From: Spirosoma oryzicola
Lineage (GTDB): Bacteria; Bacteroidota; Bacteroidia; Cytophagales; Spirosomataceae
Assembly: GCF_021233055.1 (NCBI RefSeq)
Contig: NZ_CP089538.1
Coordinates: 1,097,501 to 1,161,500, forward strand
Direction: 5' to 3'
Length of the DNA stretch: 64,000 bases
Shown here: positions 44,286-53,296 of the stretch, in pieces
How positions within the stretch are numbered: the first letter of the stretch is position 1
How the letters are laid out: each line of letters starts with the position of its first letter
Translations under genes and position numbers: made by a program
The notes under the pieces: generated by a model
What the model was told of the DNA's origin: nothing
Databases searched by the model: none
The model's input: the letters and a program-made list of their open reading frames with translations, nothing else

Positions 44286-45338
44286 ATGAAACGCACCCAG
44301 TTTCTACTAACCCTTTTGAGCGCGAGCACCTTTGCGCTGACATCATTAGCCGAAATCAAGAGCAGTAGCCGCATAAACGATGATAAGCCTTATTTGACGA
44401 AAAGTTTTTCGGGACGAATCAATGCGGTTCGGGCGGAAACCTCCGGCGGTAGTCTGACGATTGAAGGCGGAACGGACATGAACGCGAAAGTGGAGATGTA
44501 CGTGCGAGCCAACAACGGAAACGACGATCTTAGTAAATCCGAGATCGAAGACCGACTCCGCGACTACGACATTACGGTTGCTTTAGAAAACAATACCATC
44601 GTTGCCACCGCCAAGCGAAAGAATAACGATTGGAAGCGGGGGCTGAGTATTAGTTTCCGGTTTTACACTCCCCGCAACGTATCGACCGATCTAAGAACAT
44701 CGGGCGGGAGCATTCACCTGACAACGCTTTCGGGAACACAACGCTTCCGAACCAGCGGTGGTAGCCTGCACCTGAGTGATATTGAAGGCGACATCAATGG
44801 TCAGACATCAGGCGGCTCCATCCATCTCGACCGCTGCCGCAAAGACATCGACCTGCAAACGTCGGGCGGATCAATCGATGCTCGGGAGTCGTCGGGCAAA
44901 CTGCGGTTGCACACCTCTGGCGGTAGCATTCGACTGGCCGATCTGAAAGGTAGCGTTGATGCGCAGACGAGCGGAGGCAGCGTAAACGGTGATGATATTG
45001 AAGGGGAGATCAAAGCCGGAACATCGGGTGGTTCGGTACGGCTTTCGCGCGTGGCGGGTAGTATCGATGCCAGCACAAGCGCCGGTAGCGTTGAGGTAGA
45101 AATCGTCAAACTGGGTGAATACGTCCGGCTGAATACGAGTGCGGGTGGTGTTCGGGTACGGATGCCGCTTGACAAAGGAATGGATTTGAACCTGAGCGGC
45201 AATCGGGTTAACCTGCCGGAATCGCTGGCAAAGTTTGACGGTACGATTGGAAAAGAACGCGTTCGGGGCCGATTAAACGGTGGCGGTATTGCGGTCAATA
45301 TTTCGGCCAGCAGCGGCAGCGTTACGGTTAATCGGTAA
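44286..45338 (+). CDS. DUF4097-type secreted beta-repeat protein
   Basis: This 350-residue protein has a signal peptide (about 1-22) and a repeat domain typical of DUF4097 / putative adhesin proteins. The motif TSGGS appears at 138, 156, 174, 192, 210, 228 and 246, an exact 18-residue period. Variants TSAGS at 264 and TSAGG at 284 follow. One more copy is at 52. The pattern predicts a beta-solenoid. It would be periplasmic or surface-located, and its ligand is unknown. It appears to be a single gene, with a terminator at 45367-45399 downstream. Confidence 0.85.
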   Translation: MKRTQFLLTLLSASTFALTSLAEIKSSSRINDDKPYLTKSFSGRINAVRAETSGGSLTIEGGTDMNAKVEMYVRANNGNDDLSKSEIEDRLRDYDITVALENNTIVATAKRKNNDWKRGLSISFRFYTPRNVSTDLRTSGGSIHLTTLSGTQRFRTSGGSLHLSDIEGDINGQTSGGSIHLDRCRKDIDLQTSGGSIDARESSGKLRLHTSGGSIRLADLKGSVDAQTSGGSVNGDDIEGEIKAGTSGGSVRLSRVAGSIDASTSAGSVEVEIVKLGEYVRLNTSAGGVRVRMPLDKGMDLNLSGNRVNLPESLAKFDGTIGKERVRGRLNGGGIAVNISASSGSVTVNR

Positions 45339-45366
45339 TGAAACAGCGGAAGTAGCTTAGTGATAC

Positions 45367-45399
45367 AAACAAGGGTCAGCCTCAAGCTGACCCTTGTTT
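45367..45399. terminator. Intrinsic terminator, 14-bp stem
   Basis: Perfect arms 45367-45380 and 45386-45399 surround a 5-base loop, with AAA at the start and TTT at the end of the stem. It ends the DUF4097 gene. Confidence 0.78.
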
Positions 45400-45473
45400 G
45401 TGTGGGGCAACAGCTGTTGATAAATAAACGGCTCGGGGTTATCTTTACGTAGATACTTTTCCGCCTGGAAGCG

Positions 45474-45953
45474 ATGACTAGCTACGAACGTAATGCGAAT
45501 CGATTGACGGTTTTTCTGCTGGTATTATTAGCGGGCTTAGCCGTCTTTGGTGTCATTCGACTGTCTGGCCCTATTCCTATTCATTTTAACGGTAAGGGAG
45601 AAGCAAATCGGTGGGGAAGCCCATCAACCTTACTGGTTTTGGCTTTCGTAGGGGGATCGGTGGTGGCTTTGCTCTGGCTGATCCGAAGCACACCTACCGA
45701 ACTTATGAATTTTCCTGGTCCGCGCACCCCCACGAACATAGCGCAGCAACGCCAAAACTTCGATCAGCTACTGGCTACTGTTCGCGTCATCGTTGCTGGC
45801 TTGTTTTTGGCCATTATTAGCCAAATCATCTGGGTGAGTAGCTATCATCTGAACCGAGTCAGTCTGTGGCCCTCGTTTCTTTTTATTTCGTTGATTTTTC
45901 TTAGTGTTCTGGTGAGTCTGATTCGAGGGTACCAGTTGTCGGCGGGACGCTAA
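45474..45953 (+). CDS. DUF1648 family membrane protein
   Basis: This 159-residue protein has an N-terminal membrane segment (about 12-30) followed by the DUF1648 signature IPIHFNGKGEANRWGSP (about 33-49), then membrane segments about 52-70, 95-117 and 128-148. DUF1648 occurs in SdpI-like immunity proteins and related small membrane proteins, but there is no toxin operon here, so the role is unknown. A -7-like TATCTTTA lies near 45440 upstream. It is followed after 26 bases by the dehydrogenase gene. Confidence 0.8.
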   Translation: MTSYERNANRLTVFLLVLLAGLAVFGVIRLSGPIPIHFNGKGEANRWGSPSTLLVLAFVGGSVVALLWLIRSTPTELMNFPGPRTPTNIAQQRQNFDQLLATVRVIVAGLFLAIISQIIWVSSYHLNRVSLWPSFLFISLIFLSVLVSLIRGYQLSAGR

Positions 45954-45965
45954 CGAGTTTCGTTG

Positions 45966-45973
45966 TATCTTTG
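45966..45973 (+). promoter_or_regulatory. -7 element TATCTTTG overlapping the end of an alternative start
   Basis: This matches TAnnTTTG exactly. The transcript start would be at about 45978-45980, on or next to the ATG at 45980. An in-frame TTG at 45971 lies within the element and is therefore unlikely as the start. Confidence 0.5.
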
Positions 45974-45979
45974 CTTACT

Positions 45980-48961
45980 ATGTTCCGTCTTGCCCATAAA
46001 CTGCCCTTCGCCAATCTGTTGCCGTCATTCGAGGGTGATCTGTATTTCGATGAGTCTCCCGAACATTCCGCTCAGCGAGTGCTGTACGCAACGGATGCGT
46101 CGGTGTATCAGGAAATGCCTATCGCGGTAGCGCTGCCGAAGTCGGTTGCTGACATCAAGCAGTTGTTACGATTTGCCCAGCAGCACAAGCTGGGCCTGAT
46201 TCCCCGTGCGGCAGGAACGTCGCTGGCCGGGCAGGTCGTTGGCAGCGGAATCGTTGTCGATATTTCGAAGTATTTCGGGCAGATACTGGATGTCAATGCC
46301 GCTGAGCGCTGGGTACGGGTGCAGCCGGGCGTTATCCGTGATGATCTGAATGCGTACCTGAAGCCGTATGGTATCCTATTCGGGCCGGAAACGTCAACGG
46401 CCAGCCGGGCGATGATCGGCGGAATGATCGGGAATAATTCATGCGGTCTTCACTCGATTGTCTGGGGTACTACCCGCGATCATCTGCTGGATGTGCGTAC
46501 GGTACTGAGCGACGGTGCCGAGGTGACGTTTGGTGCACTAACGCGCGAGCAGTTCGACGCTAAATGCCGGGGGGAGAATGTCGTTAGCCCACTCGAACAG
46601 CAGCTCTACGTTCAATTCCGCGACTGGCTATCGAATCCAACGATTCAGCAGCATATCCGGGAAGGGTACCCTAAACCAACCGTTTCCCGGCGAAATACAG
46701 GCTACGCGCTGGATGCGTTAGCGCATTTCTTTACGTCAAGTGACCAGGTCGGTGAGCCAAAGACATTCAATTTTGCGCAACTGATTGCCGGATCGGAAGG
46801 AACGCTCTGCTTTATTACCGAAGCCCGGCTAAATCTGTTGCCGTTGCCGCCCAAAGAAGCGGCTCTCGTCTGCGCACACTTCCCGACGATTCGGCAGTCG
46901 CTCGAAGCGAATTTAGTGGCGTTGCAGCATCAATGTTACGCGTCGGAACTGGTCGATGATTACATTCTGCAATTGACCAAAACCAACATCGAACAGGCCA
47001 AAAACCGTGCGTTTGTGGAACGCCACCCGGTAGAGGGCGACCCGAAGGCTATTCTGATGGTCGAGTTTTTCGATGATACGCCGGACGGAGTTCGGCAGAA
47101 AGCAGAGCGGTTCGTGACCGACTTACAGGCTCAACAGCTTGGCTATGCCTATCCGATTCTTTTCGATGAAGATACCAAGAAGCCCTGGGCTTTGCGCAAA
47201 GCGGGATTAAGCATTATGTACAACATTCCCGGCGACGAAAAACCTGCGAACGTTATCGAAGATACTGCCGTCGATGTGCACGATTTGCCTAACTATATCG
47301 ATGAACTGGACCGCATGGCGTGGGAAAATCACGGCCTGAAACTGGAATACTCCGCCCATGCCGGAGCCGGTGAAATCCACGTGTTGCCGCTGATCAACCT
47401 AAAGTCGTCGGAGGGACGTACCACGTTCAGAAATTTGCTGATGGATACGGCGCAACTCGTCAAGCGGTACGGTGGTTCGCTGTCGGGTGAGCACGGTGAC
47501 GGTCGGTTGCGGGGCGAGTGCATTGCTTTTATGCTCGGACCCGAAAACTACCAATTGTGCAAAGACGTGAAGGCCCTCTGGGACCCGCATAATACGTTCA
47601 ATCCCGGCAAAGTAGTCGATACGCCCCCGATGAACGAATTCTTGCGGTCGGAAGCTGATGTCGTAATCGAACAGCCTAAAACCGTTTTCGACTTCTCGCG
47701 CGATGGTGGCTTGCTCGAACTGGCCGAAAAATGTTCGGGTTCAGGCGACTGCCGGAAGACGGCCTTGTCGGGTGGGACGATGTGTCCGAGCTACATGGCT
47801 ACCCGGCGCGAACACGACACCACGCGGGCGCGCGCAAACATCCTGCGTCATTTTTACAGCAATGCGCAAAAACCAACGGAGCACGATTACGAAGCCGTCA
47901 AAGACGTGCTGGATCTGTGTCTATCGTGCAAAGCCTGTAAAGCCGAATGCCCGTCGAGCGTAGACATGACGCGTATGAAGGCTGAGTTTACCCAGCAGCA
48001 TTACCGCGAAAAGGGTGTTCCGCTGCGGGCAAAACTGGTTGGTAATTTCACGAAGCTGATGTCGCTGGCCAGTGTGGTTCCGTGGGCGTACAATGCCATT
48101 TACGAGACCCCCGCGCTACGTAAACTGGCCAACCGAACCGTGGGCTTTCACCCCGACCGAACCATGCCGGAACTGTCGAAAACGACGTTGAAGAAGTGGT
48201 TCGACGGTAGGAAGAAAACGCCATCGCAAAGCGCTCCACGTGTGTTGCTCTTTGCGGATGAATTCACGAATTACAACGATGTAGAAGTCGGGCAAAAAAC
48301 CGTTCAGTTGCTGGAACGGCTGGGCTACGAAGTCATCATTCCTGATCATGCAGAAAGTGGCCGGACTTACCTGTCAAAAGGACTCGTTGACGACGCCCAG
48401 AAGATAGCCGTTCGGAACGTAACCTTACTGAAAGATCGTGTTACCGAGGAAACTCCGCTAGTTGGTCTGGAGCCTTCCGCCATTCTAACCTTTCGGGACG
48501 AATACCCCAATCTGGTTCCGACCGAACTGAAAGCCGACGCGCAACGAATCGCCAAACACACCTACCTGTTCGAAGAATGGTTAGCTCAGGAAATCGAAAA
48601 CAAGCGCATTGATCGTAAGCTATTTACAACCGAAACCCGGCAGGTGAAGGTACACGGGCATTGTCACCAGAAAGCCTTATCATCGATGGTGCCTGTAAAA
48701 AAAGCATTGTCATTGCCGTTAAATTACCAGGTACAGCTGATTCCGTCGGGTTGCTGCGGGATGGCAGGCTCGTTTGGTTACGAAGCAGAACATTATGATT
48801 TGTCGATGCAAATTGGTGAATTGGTGCTGTTTCCGGCGGTCCGGCAGGCTAACGAAGCGATTATTTCGGCGGCTGGAACCAGTTGTCGACATCAGATCAA
48901 AGATGGAACCGGCCGTAAAGCGCAACACCCGGCGGAGATTTTGTTCGACGCCCTTATATGA
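45980..48961 (+). CDS. FAD- and Fe-S-binding D-2-hydroxyacid dehydrogenase-type fusion protein
   Basis: This 993-residue enzyme fuses a GlcD-like flavin half to a GlcF-like iron-sulfur half. The N-terminal FAD domain contains PRAAGTSLAGQVVG, QPGVIRDDLN and GGMIGNNSCG. The oxidase C domain has SGEHGDGRLRGE. Then come two ferredoxin-type cysteine clusters (CSGSGDCRKT with MCPSYM, and CLSCKACKAECPSSVD), and C-terminal CCG-type domains with HCHQKAL and PSGCCGMAGSFGYE. Proteins of this layout oxidise D-lactate or D-2-hydroxyglutarate and pass electrons onward; the substrate here cannot be decided. I place the start at the ATG at 45980. There is no signal peptide, so it is cytoplasmic or peripheral at the inner membrane. 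Confidence 0.92.
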   Translation: MFRLAHKLPFANLLPSFEGDLYFDESPEHSAQRVLYATDASVYQEMPIAVALPKSVADIKQLLRFAQQHKLGLIPRAAGTSLAGQVVGSGIVVDISKYFGQILDVNAAERWVRVQPGVIRDDLNAYLKPYGILFGPETSTASRAMIGGMIGNNSCGLHSIVWGTTRDHLLDVRTVLSDGAEVTFGALTREQFDAKCRGENVVSPLEQQLYVQFRDWLSNPTIQQHIREGYPKPTVSRRNTGYALDALAHFFTSSDQVGEPKTFNFAQLIAGSEGTLCFITEARLNLLPLPPKEAALVCAHFPTIRQSLEANLVALQHQCYASELVDDYILQLTKTNIEQAKNRAFVERHPVEGDPKAILMVEFFDDTPDGVRQKAERFVTDLQAQQLGYAYPILFDEDTKKPWALRKAGLSIMYNIPGDEKPANVIEDTAVDVHDLPNYIDELDRMAWENHGLKLEYSAHAGAGEIHVLPLINLKSSEGRTTFRNLLMDTAQLVKRYGGSLSGEHGDGRLRGECIAFMLGPENYQLCKDVKALWDPHNTFNPGKVVDTPPMNEFLRSEADVVIEQPKTVFDFSRDGGLLELAEKCSGSGDCRKTALSGGTMCPSYMATRREHDTTRARANILRHFYSNAQKPTEHDYEAVKDVLDLCLSCKACKAECPSSVDMTRMKAEFTQQHYREKGVPLRAKLVGNFTKLMSLASVVPWAYNAIYETPALRKLANRTVGFHPDRTMPELSKTTLKKWFDGRKKTPSQSAPRVLLFADEFTNYNDVEVGQKTVQLLERLGYEVIIPDHAESGRTYLSKGLVDDAQKIAVRNVTLLKDRVTEETPLVGLEPSAILTFRDEYPNLVPTELKADAQRIAKHTYLFEEWLAQEIENKRIDRKLFTTETRQVKVHGHCHQKALSSMVPVKKALSLPLNYQVQLIPSGCCGMAGSFGYEAEHYDLSMQIGELVLFPAVRQANEAIISAAGTSCRHQIKDGTGRKAQHPAEILFDALI

Positions 48962-48966
48962 GTTTC

Positions 48967-49049
48967 TTTCTGACAGGATTTACAAGATTGACAGGATTTT
49001 TCATTTAGTGAGCATTTAATCCTGTCAATCTTGTAAATCCTGTCAGAAA
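48967..49049. repeat. Perfect 32-bp inverted repeat of CCTGTCAATC type
   Basis: Arms 48967-48998 and 49018-49049 are exact reverse complements with a 19-base spacer. The arms are built from short CCTGT(C/A)AAT units, a type of intergenic repeat I believe is widespread in Bacteroidota. It may serve as a terminator for the dehydrogenase gene. A degenerate third copy lies at 49093-49121. Confidence 0.75.
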
Positions 49050-49130
49050 ACCTTTCCGCCCGCCAGCAATCTTCATCTAGTAAGTGTAATTCATCCTGTA
49101 AATCCTGTCAAAAAACCTTTTCGTCTGCCA
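49032..49130 (+). repeat. Direct repeat of the CCTGTCA unit
   Basis: The block beginning near 49032 (TGTAAATCCTGTCA, then AACCTTTC and CGCCAG) recurs with few differences near 49099-49132 (TGTAAATCCTGTCA, then AACCTTTT and TGCCAG). The two copies are about 67 bases apart and sit just before the next gene. Confidence 0.6.
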
Positions 49131-49163
49131 GTGGTTTTCCATATACCTAAAGTATTCACGATT

Positions 49164-50225
49164 ATGGAAAGCAACGCAAATCTTACCGATGGAGCCAGAC
49201 AGGCTGATATAGTTTCGAGCGAACATGCGGAAACGATGTTCAGTGCCGACCAGGCCGAAACAAACATGGTAAAGTTGGTGGATGGCAAATTAGTCTCGAC
49301 CGGCGATACCGATGATGATGTCTCTGACGATATGCCACGTATTCGCCTGGGAAGTGACGAAGAACGGGCGTTGACTGGCGACGATGAAAAGAAATACGAA
49401 AATTCAGATGCCGCCCTTCGGGTAGGCACCATGTTTGATCCGTCAGTGATGCCCAATGATCCAATAGCCGTTGGCGATATCACGGGTAATCCGGATGCCG
49501 GAGCGACGGTTAATACGGGATTACCTTCGGAAGGCGAATCGAATGATCGTACCGAGAAAGATTCGGATGCTACACCAACGAGTTCATTTGGCGCATGGGC
49601 GTTTCCGGCAGGCGTGGGATCGACAACAATTCAGGCGATGATTCCAACGACTCCGCCTTCACCCGATCCAACGCAACCCGTGCCGGGCATTCCCGAGACG
49701 CCACCCGCACCGCCCGTGCCAGGACCTGAAATTCCGGATCTGCCGGGAACGCCAAAACCAGCGCAACCAGAGATTGAGGAACCGAGTCAGCCCGACCGGT
49801 CGCACGAAATCAATGCTGGTACAACGGCGCAGCATAGCGTATCGACGACCAACTTTTTGACGTACACCGCCGAAGCATCGGGCCTGATCGATCAGTCTGA
49901 CGTAAAGTCGGGTGAAGCGGTTCAGGGAACACAGTACCAGGGATTAGCAGCCGGTCCCGATGACGAAGGCATGGAGGAAAACCCTGACACAGGCGACTCT
50001 GCTCACGCTTATGATGTAAATGCTAAAGATGCTGATACCTATCAGCCAGGCGAACGGCCCGAAGAGAAAAAAGAATCGGAGAAATTGCCCCGCGAACTGG
50101 CTGATGAGAGCAGCGTTATGGCTCAGGATGCCATCTCTGGCCCGGACCGTTCTGACCAAAAATCAACGGATGGGTTGGATCGGAAATACAACGACCCAGA
50201 AGCGGCCCGCGATATGGCGAGCTAA
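49164..50225 (+). CDS. Acidic, proline-rich, probably disordered protein of unknown function
   Basis: I start this at the ATG at 49164 (353 residues) because the upstream in-frame GTG at 49131 lies in the repeat region. There is no signal peptide, no membrane segment and only one obvious low-complexity block, a Pro-rich stretch (about 165-215; PTTPPSPDPTQPVPGIPETPPAP). The remainder is rich in Asp, Glu, Ser, Thr and Gly and poor in hydrophobic residues, so it is expected to be largely unfolded. I recognise no domain. It stands alone, with a terminator downstream. A stress-protective or scaffolding role is a guess. Confidence 0.72.
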   Translation: MESNANLTDGARQADIVSSEHAETMFSADQAETNMVKLVDGKLVSTGDTDDDVSDDMPRIRLGSDEERALTGDDEKKYENSDAALRVGTMFDPSVMPNDPIAVGDITGNPDAGATVNTGLPSEGESNDRTEKDSDATPTSSFGAWAFPAGVGSTTIQAMIPTTPPSPDPTQPVPGIPETPPAPPVPGPEIPDLPGTPKPAQPEIEEPSQPDRSHEINAGTTAQHSVSTTNFLTYTAEASGLIDQSDVKSGEAVQGTQYQGLAAGPDDEGMEENPDTGDSAHAYDVNAKDADTYQPGERPEEKKESEKLPRELADESSVMAQDAISGPDRSDQKSTDGLDRKYNDPEAARDMAS

Positions 50226-50245
50226 ACAGAAGGAATTTATCCAAT

Positions 50246-50322
50246 GCGGGAGGGAATCTACGCTCAAAGGATGCCATCATGGTATCTCTGAGGCATAGGT
50301 TTTCTCCCGCGTTACTTTTTTC
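50246..50322 (+). terminator. Composite hairpin terminator
   Basis: An outer stem (50246-50252 with 50304-50310) encloses an inner 6-bp hairpin (50270-50275 with 50281-50286), and a T-run follows at about 50315-50322. It ends the acidic protein gene. The inner part resembles a motif near 363-384 in the reverse orientation. Confidence 0.6.
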
Positions 50323-50353
50323 CTACTTTTAACGGCTAAATCGTTTTAAGCCC

Positions 50354-51046
50354 ATGAAAAAGTTACTGATACCCTGTCTGTTGCTGAGTGCACTAGCTCT
50401 GGCAACTCCCCCCGGAAAAAAATCAAAGTGGACGTCGCTTTTTGACGGTAAAGAAATCAAAGGATGGCATAGCTATCACAAAGATGGCGTCGTTGGCTGG
50501 AACGTCGAAAATGGTACATTAACGCCTGATGGTACGGGCGGGGACCTTGTAACAGACAAAGAATACGAGAATTTCGAACTCGAATTTGAGTTTAAAATAC
50601 CGAAGGGTAGTAATAGCGGTGTTGTGTACAAAATCATCGATAGTCCCGATATTAAATCAACGTATATGTCTGGTCCCGAATACCAGGTGATTGATGACAA
50701 AGGGTACGTGGATGGTGAGGGCAAACCGTACAAATTAAAAGATACTCAAATGACGGGCGCTAACTACGATATGATTCCTCCTTCGGACATGGCGGCTACA
50801 AAGGCTCCCGGCGAATGGAATAAAGGCCGGATTGTTGTCAACAACAACCACGTTGAGCACTACCTGAACGGCAAAAAAGTTGTTGATTATGAATACGGCT
50901 CCGACAACTGGAAGCAACTGGTTGCGAAAAGCAAATTTGCTAACTGGCCGTATGCTACGGCGCACGCGAAAGGTAAGATCGCCTTACAAAACCACAGTCC
51001 CAAAGAGCAGGTCTGGTACCGGAATATCCAGATTCGGGAATTGTAA
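50354..51046 (+). CDS. DUF1080 / 3-keto-disaccharide hydrolase family secreted protein
   Basis: This 230-residue protein has a signal peptide (about 1-18) and a single DUF1080 (PF06439) domain, a concanavalin-like fold. Typical features are WTSLFDGKEIKGWH near the start, ENFELEFEFKIPKGSNSGV in the middle, GEWNKGRIVVNNNHVEHYLNGKKV, and a final RNIQIREL. Members of this family act on 3-keto-glycosides or bind sugars in the periplasm of Bacteroidota and Planctomycetes; the precise substrate is unknown. It is a single gene ended by the hairpin at 51100-51139. Confidence 0.9.
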   Translation: MKKLLIPCLLLSALALATPPGKKSKWTSLFDGKEIKGWHSYHKDGVVGWNVENGTLTPDGTGGDLVTDKEYENFELEFEFKIPKGSNSGVVYKIIDSPDIKSTYMSGPEYQVIDDKGYVDGEGKPYKLKDTQMTGANYDMIPPSDMAATKAPGEWNKGRIVVNNNHVEHYLNGKKVVDYEYGSDNWKQLVAKSKFANWPYATAHAKGKIALQNHSPKEQVWYRNIQIREL

Positions 51047-51099
51047 GAGCTGCCTTTCAGTTGCGTTGAGATAGTAAAAGGTCACTCAGCCGTCATTCT

Positions 51100-51139
51100 A
51101 AAGCAAAAGCCCTGTACCGAGATACAGGGCTTTTGCTTT
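51100..51139. terminator. Perfect 17-bp hairpin terminator
   Basis: Arms 51100-51116 and 51123-51139 are exact complements around a 6-base loop and end in A/T-rich sides (TTTTGCTTT). It terminates the DUF1080 gene and would work in either direction. Confidence 0.85.
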
Positions 51140-51608
51140 TACCTGTATTGGGTTTGGTCTACAGTCTGTACGTTTTTCTGAAAACGGATTTATATTTTAT
51201 GAATCAGCTACTAGTAAGCAGTACTGAAAAATGCTTATCAACGTCAAGATTTCGTTGGGGTATTATAACTCAGTGAAGCAACTCTACTGATTGTCTATTA
51301 CTAAGAACGCCGGGAAGTCATCTTGTAAAAGTGATAGTTGGCGCTACACATCTGTAAATCATACGTTTAAAGATAAGTGCGTAATAGCAATAAGAAAGTA
51401 CGGAGTCAGTTCAACAGACTGCTTATCCATACCCGTGACAAAGGCATTTTATATAGGTAATCATAGGTATATAAATACTTAAAGTAGTAATTTTTTACGT
51501 TTTGTATCATATGTATATGATAAGTATAGGATAGGATAATAGAATTTTAACAAACCAATAATACTAGTATCATTGCAAACTTATTGGTAAGTGTGAATTT
51601 ATTAATCT
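51140..51608. other. A+T-rich intergenic region, no gene seen
   Basis: About 470 bases of clearly A+T-rich sequence. A short open frame at 51291-51482 has no features of a real protein. The region just before 51609 may hold the promoter of the sulfotransferase gene, but I cannot assign a definite box. Confidence 0.55.
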
Positions 51609-53177
51609 ATGAAAAATTTAATTCTCCTCTTTCTCTTAACTGTTGCTTTTAGTGGTTGTAAGCATGCTATTGATAACCCACCTGTTCCCGTTGCTGCTCG
51701 GGAGTTCACGATTGCTTCTGATTCAGTCCAATTAAACCCATACGGTTATACACCATTGTCAGCTAGGATCAACTTCTCCGCTCCAATAGCCGGTAGATCG
51801 TTTATTCGGGTTAGAGGCAAGCATGGCAAGCTCACTAATGTCGAGCATACGTTCAACGACAAGGGAACTACGCATTCTATACCCGTGATCGGCTTGTACG
51901 CCAATTATACAAACACAGTTGACGTACGTGTACTGAGTGATGGTGGTGATACACTGGCTAAAAGTACGCTTACGATCCAGACGGGCGATTTGCCTCCCAA
52001 CATGCCGCAATCTATCACGGCGGCTCCGTTTGACGAAAATAAGGTGGCTCCAGGGCTTATTCTGGTCAGTAACTTTAGTACATACGGAACGGGTGCGCCT
52101 TCGACTCCCTACTTTATGGATGCGTACGGCGACATACGATGGGTGTTGGATTACCGCAGTCACGATCAGCTAAAAACATTAAGTTTTGACAACGGCATTG
52201 AGCGGTTACGCAATGGTAACTTCTTTTTTGGCGATATAAATACATCCAGAATTTACGAAGTCGATCTGCTAGGTAAAGTAATAGATAGCTGGAACTTATC
52301 AGGCTATGTATTTCACCACAACGTCATCGAAAAGCCGAACGGCAACTTCCTTCTGACCGCCAGTAAGCCAGGTAGTATGGGCCTTAACGGGGTAGCAATG
52401 GTCGAAGATTACGTTATTGAAATTGACCGAACGGAGGGCGGTCTTGTCAACGAGTGGGATTTAAAACAATCGCTCGATGAACGACGGACGATCTTAGCCC
52501 AAAGCCCGCTGGTTAATGCGGATGATTGGTTTCATGGTAATTCTGTAGCCTACGATTCAACCGACAACACCATCATTGTATCGGGTCGTCACCAGGGCGT
52601 GGTCAAACTGGATTACGAGAATCGGGTGAAGTGGATTTTGGGCGCCCACAGAGGTTGGACCGTAAACCGACGTGGTGAAGATCTGAGAAAATTTCTGCTG
52701 AGCCCTGTTGACGCAAGTGGTGTTATCATTGCCGATACCGCCGTAAGCGACGGATCAAAAATAACGTCTGACTTCGAATGGAACTGGTATCAGCATAGTA
52801 CTATATTCCTGCCCAACGGCGATATCATGGTATTTGACAACGGCGAGATACGAGAGTATAACCCTACGGCCAGCAAGTATAGTCGTGCTGTCGCCTACAA
52901 AATTGACCCTGTCAAGATGACTGTGCAGCAAACCTGGGCTTACGGTAAGGAAAGAGGAGTCGAAACGTATTCGCAAGTGGTTAGTGGCGTGCAGTTTTTG
53001 GCGTCGTCAAATCATATTCTGTTCACCCCCGGTTTTCAGGTCCCAAATACTACGGGTGAAGGAGGCAAAGTAGTCGAAGTGGAACTAGCGAATAAAACGG
53101 TTGTGTCCGAGATCAGTATTTCGTCAGCGAACAAGATGGGCTTTCACCGAGCTCGGAAAATGAGTGCTTATCCTTAA
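51609..53177 (+). CDS. Arylsulfotransferase-family (ASST) lipoprotein
   Basis: This 522-residue protein has a lipobox-like AFSGC, so it is probably a lipoprotein anchored at Cys17. An N-terminal Ig-like domain (about 30-130) is followed by a beta-propeller. Motifs match arylsulfate sulfotransferases: FHHN at 235-238, DWFHGNS with His309, SGRHQGVVKLD with Arg327-His328, and QHSTIFLPNGD with His396. In E. coli AssT the key residues are His252, His356, Arg374 and His436; His309 and Arg327 show the same 18-residue spacing as His356 and Arg374. It would transfer sulfate between phenolic compounds outside the cytoplasm. The gene is A+T-richer than region 1 and ends at the hairpin at 53252. Confidence 0.87.
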   Translation: MKNLILLFLLTVAFSGCKHAIDNPPVPVAAREFTIASDSVQLNPYGYTPLSARINFSAPIAGRSFIRVRGKHGKLTNVEHTFNDKGTTHSIPVIGLYANYTNTVDVRVLSDGGDTLAKSTLTIQTGDLPPNMPQSITAAPFDENKVAPGLILVSNFSTYGTGAPSTPYFMDAYGDIRWVLDYRSHDQLKTLSFDNGIERLRNGNFFFGDINTSRIYEVDLLGKVIDSWNLSGYVFHHNVIEKPNGNFLLTASKPGSMGLNGVAMVEDYVIEIDRTEGGLVNEWDLKQSLDERRTILAQSPLVNADDWFHGNSVAYDSTDNTIIVSGRHQGVVKLDYENRVKWILGAHRGWTVNRRGEDLRKFLLSPVDASGVIIADTAVSDGSKITSDFEWNWYQHSTIFLPNGDIMVFDNGEIREYNPTASKYSRAVAYKIDPVKMTVQQTWAYGKERGVETYSQVVSGVQFLASSNHILFTPGFQVPNTTGEGGKVVEVELANKTVVSEISISSANKMGFHRARKMSAYP

Positions 53178-53251
53178 TTGAATGGAGTAATTTCAGCAGA
53201 CATAGGCTACTGATCTACTTCATCGATTGGTTATAGCACTGTCATAATTAC

Positions 53252-53296
53252 AAGGTCTTAGGCTATCTGTTTAAAGAGCGCTTAAGACCTTTTTTA
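53252..53296 (+). terminator. Terminator after the sulfotransferase gene
   Basis: AAGGTCTTA (53252-53260) pairs with TAAGACCTT (53283-53291) around a 22-base loop, followed by a T-run. Confidence 0.6.

Noticed and set aside
51291..51482. A 63-residue gene in the A+T-rich gap
   Set aside because: No homology features, no promoter and composition like the surrounding non-coding DNA.
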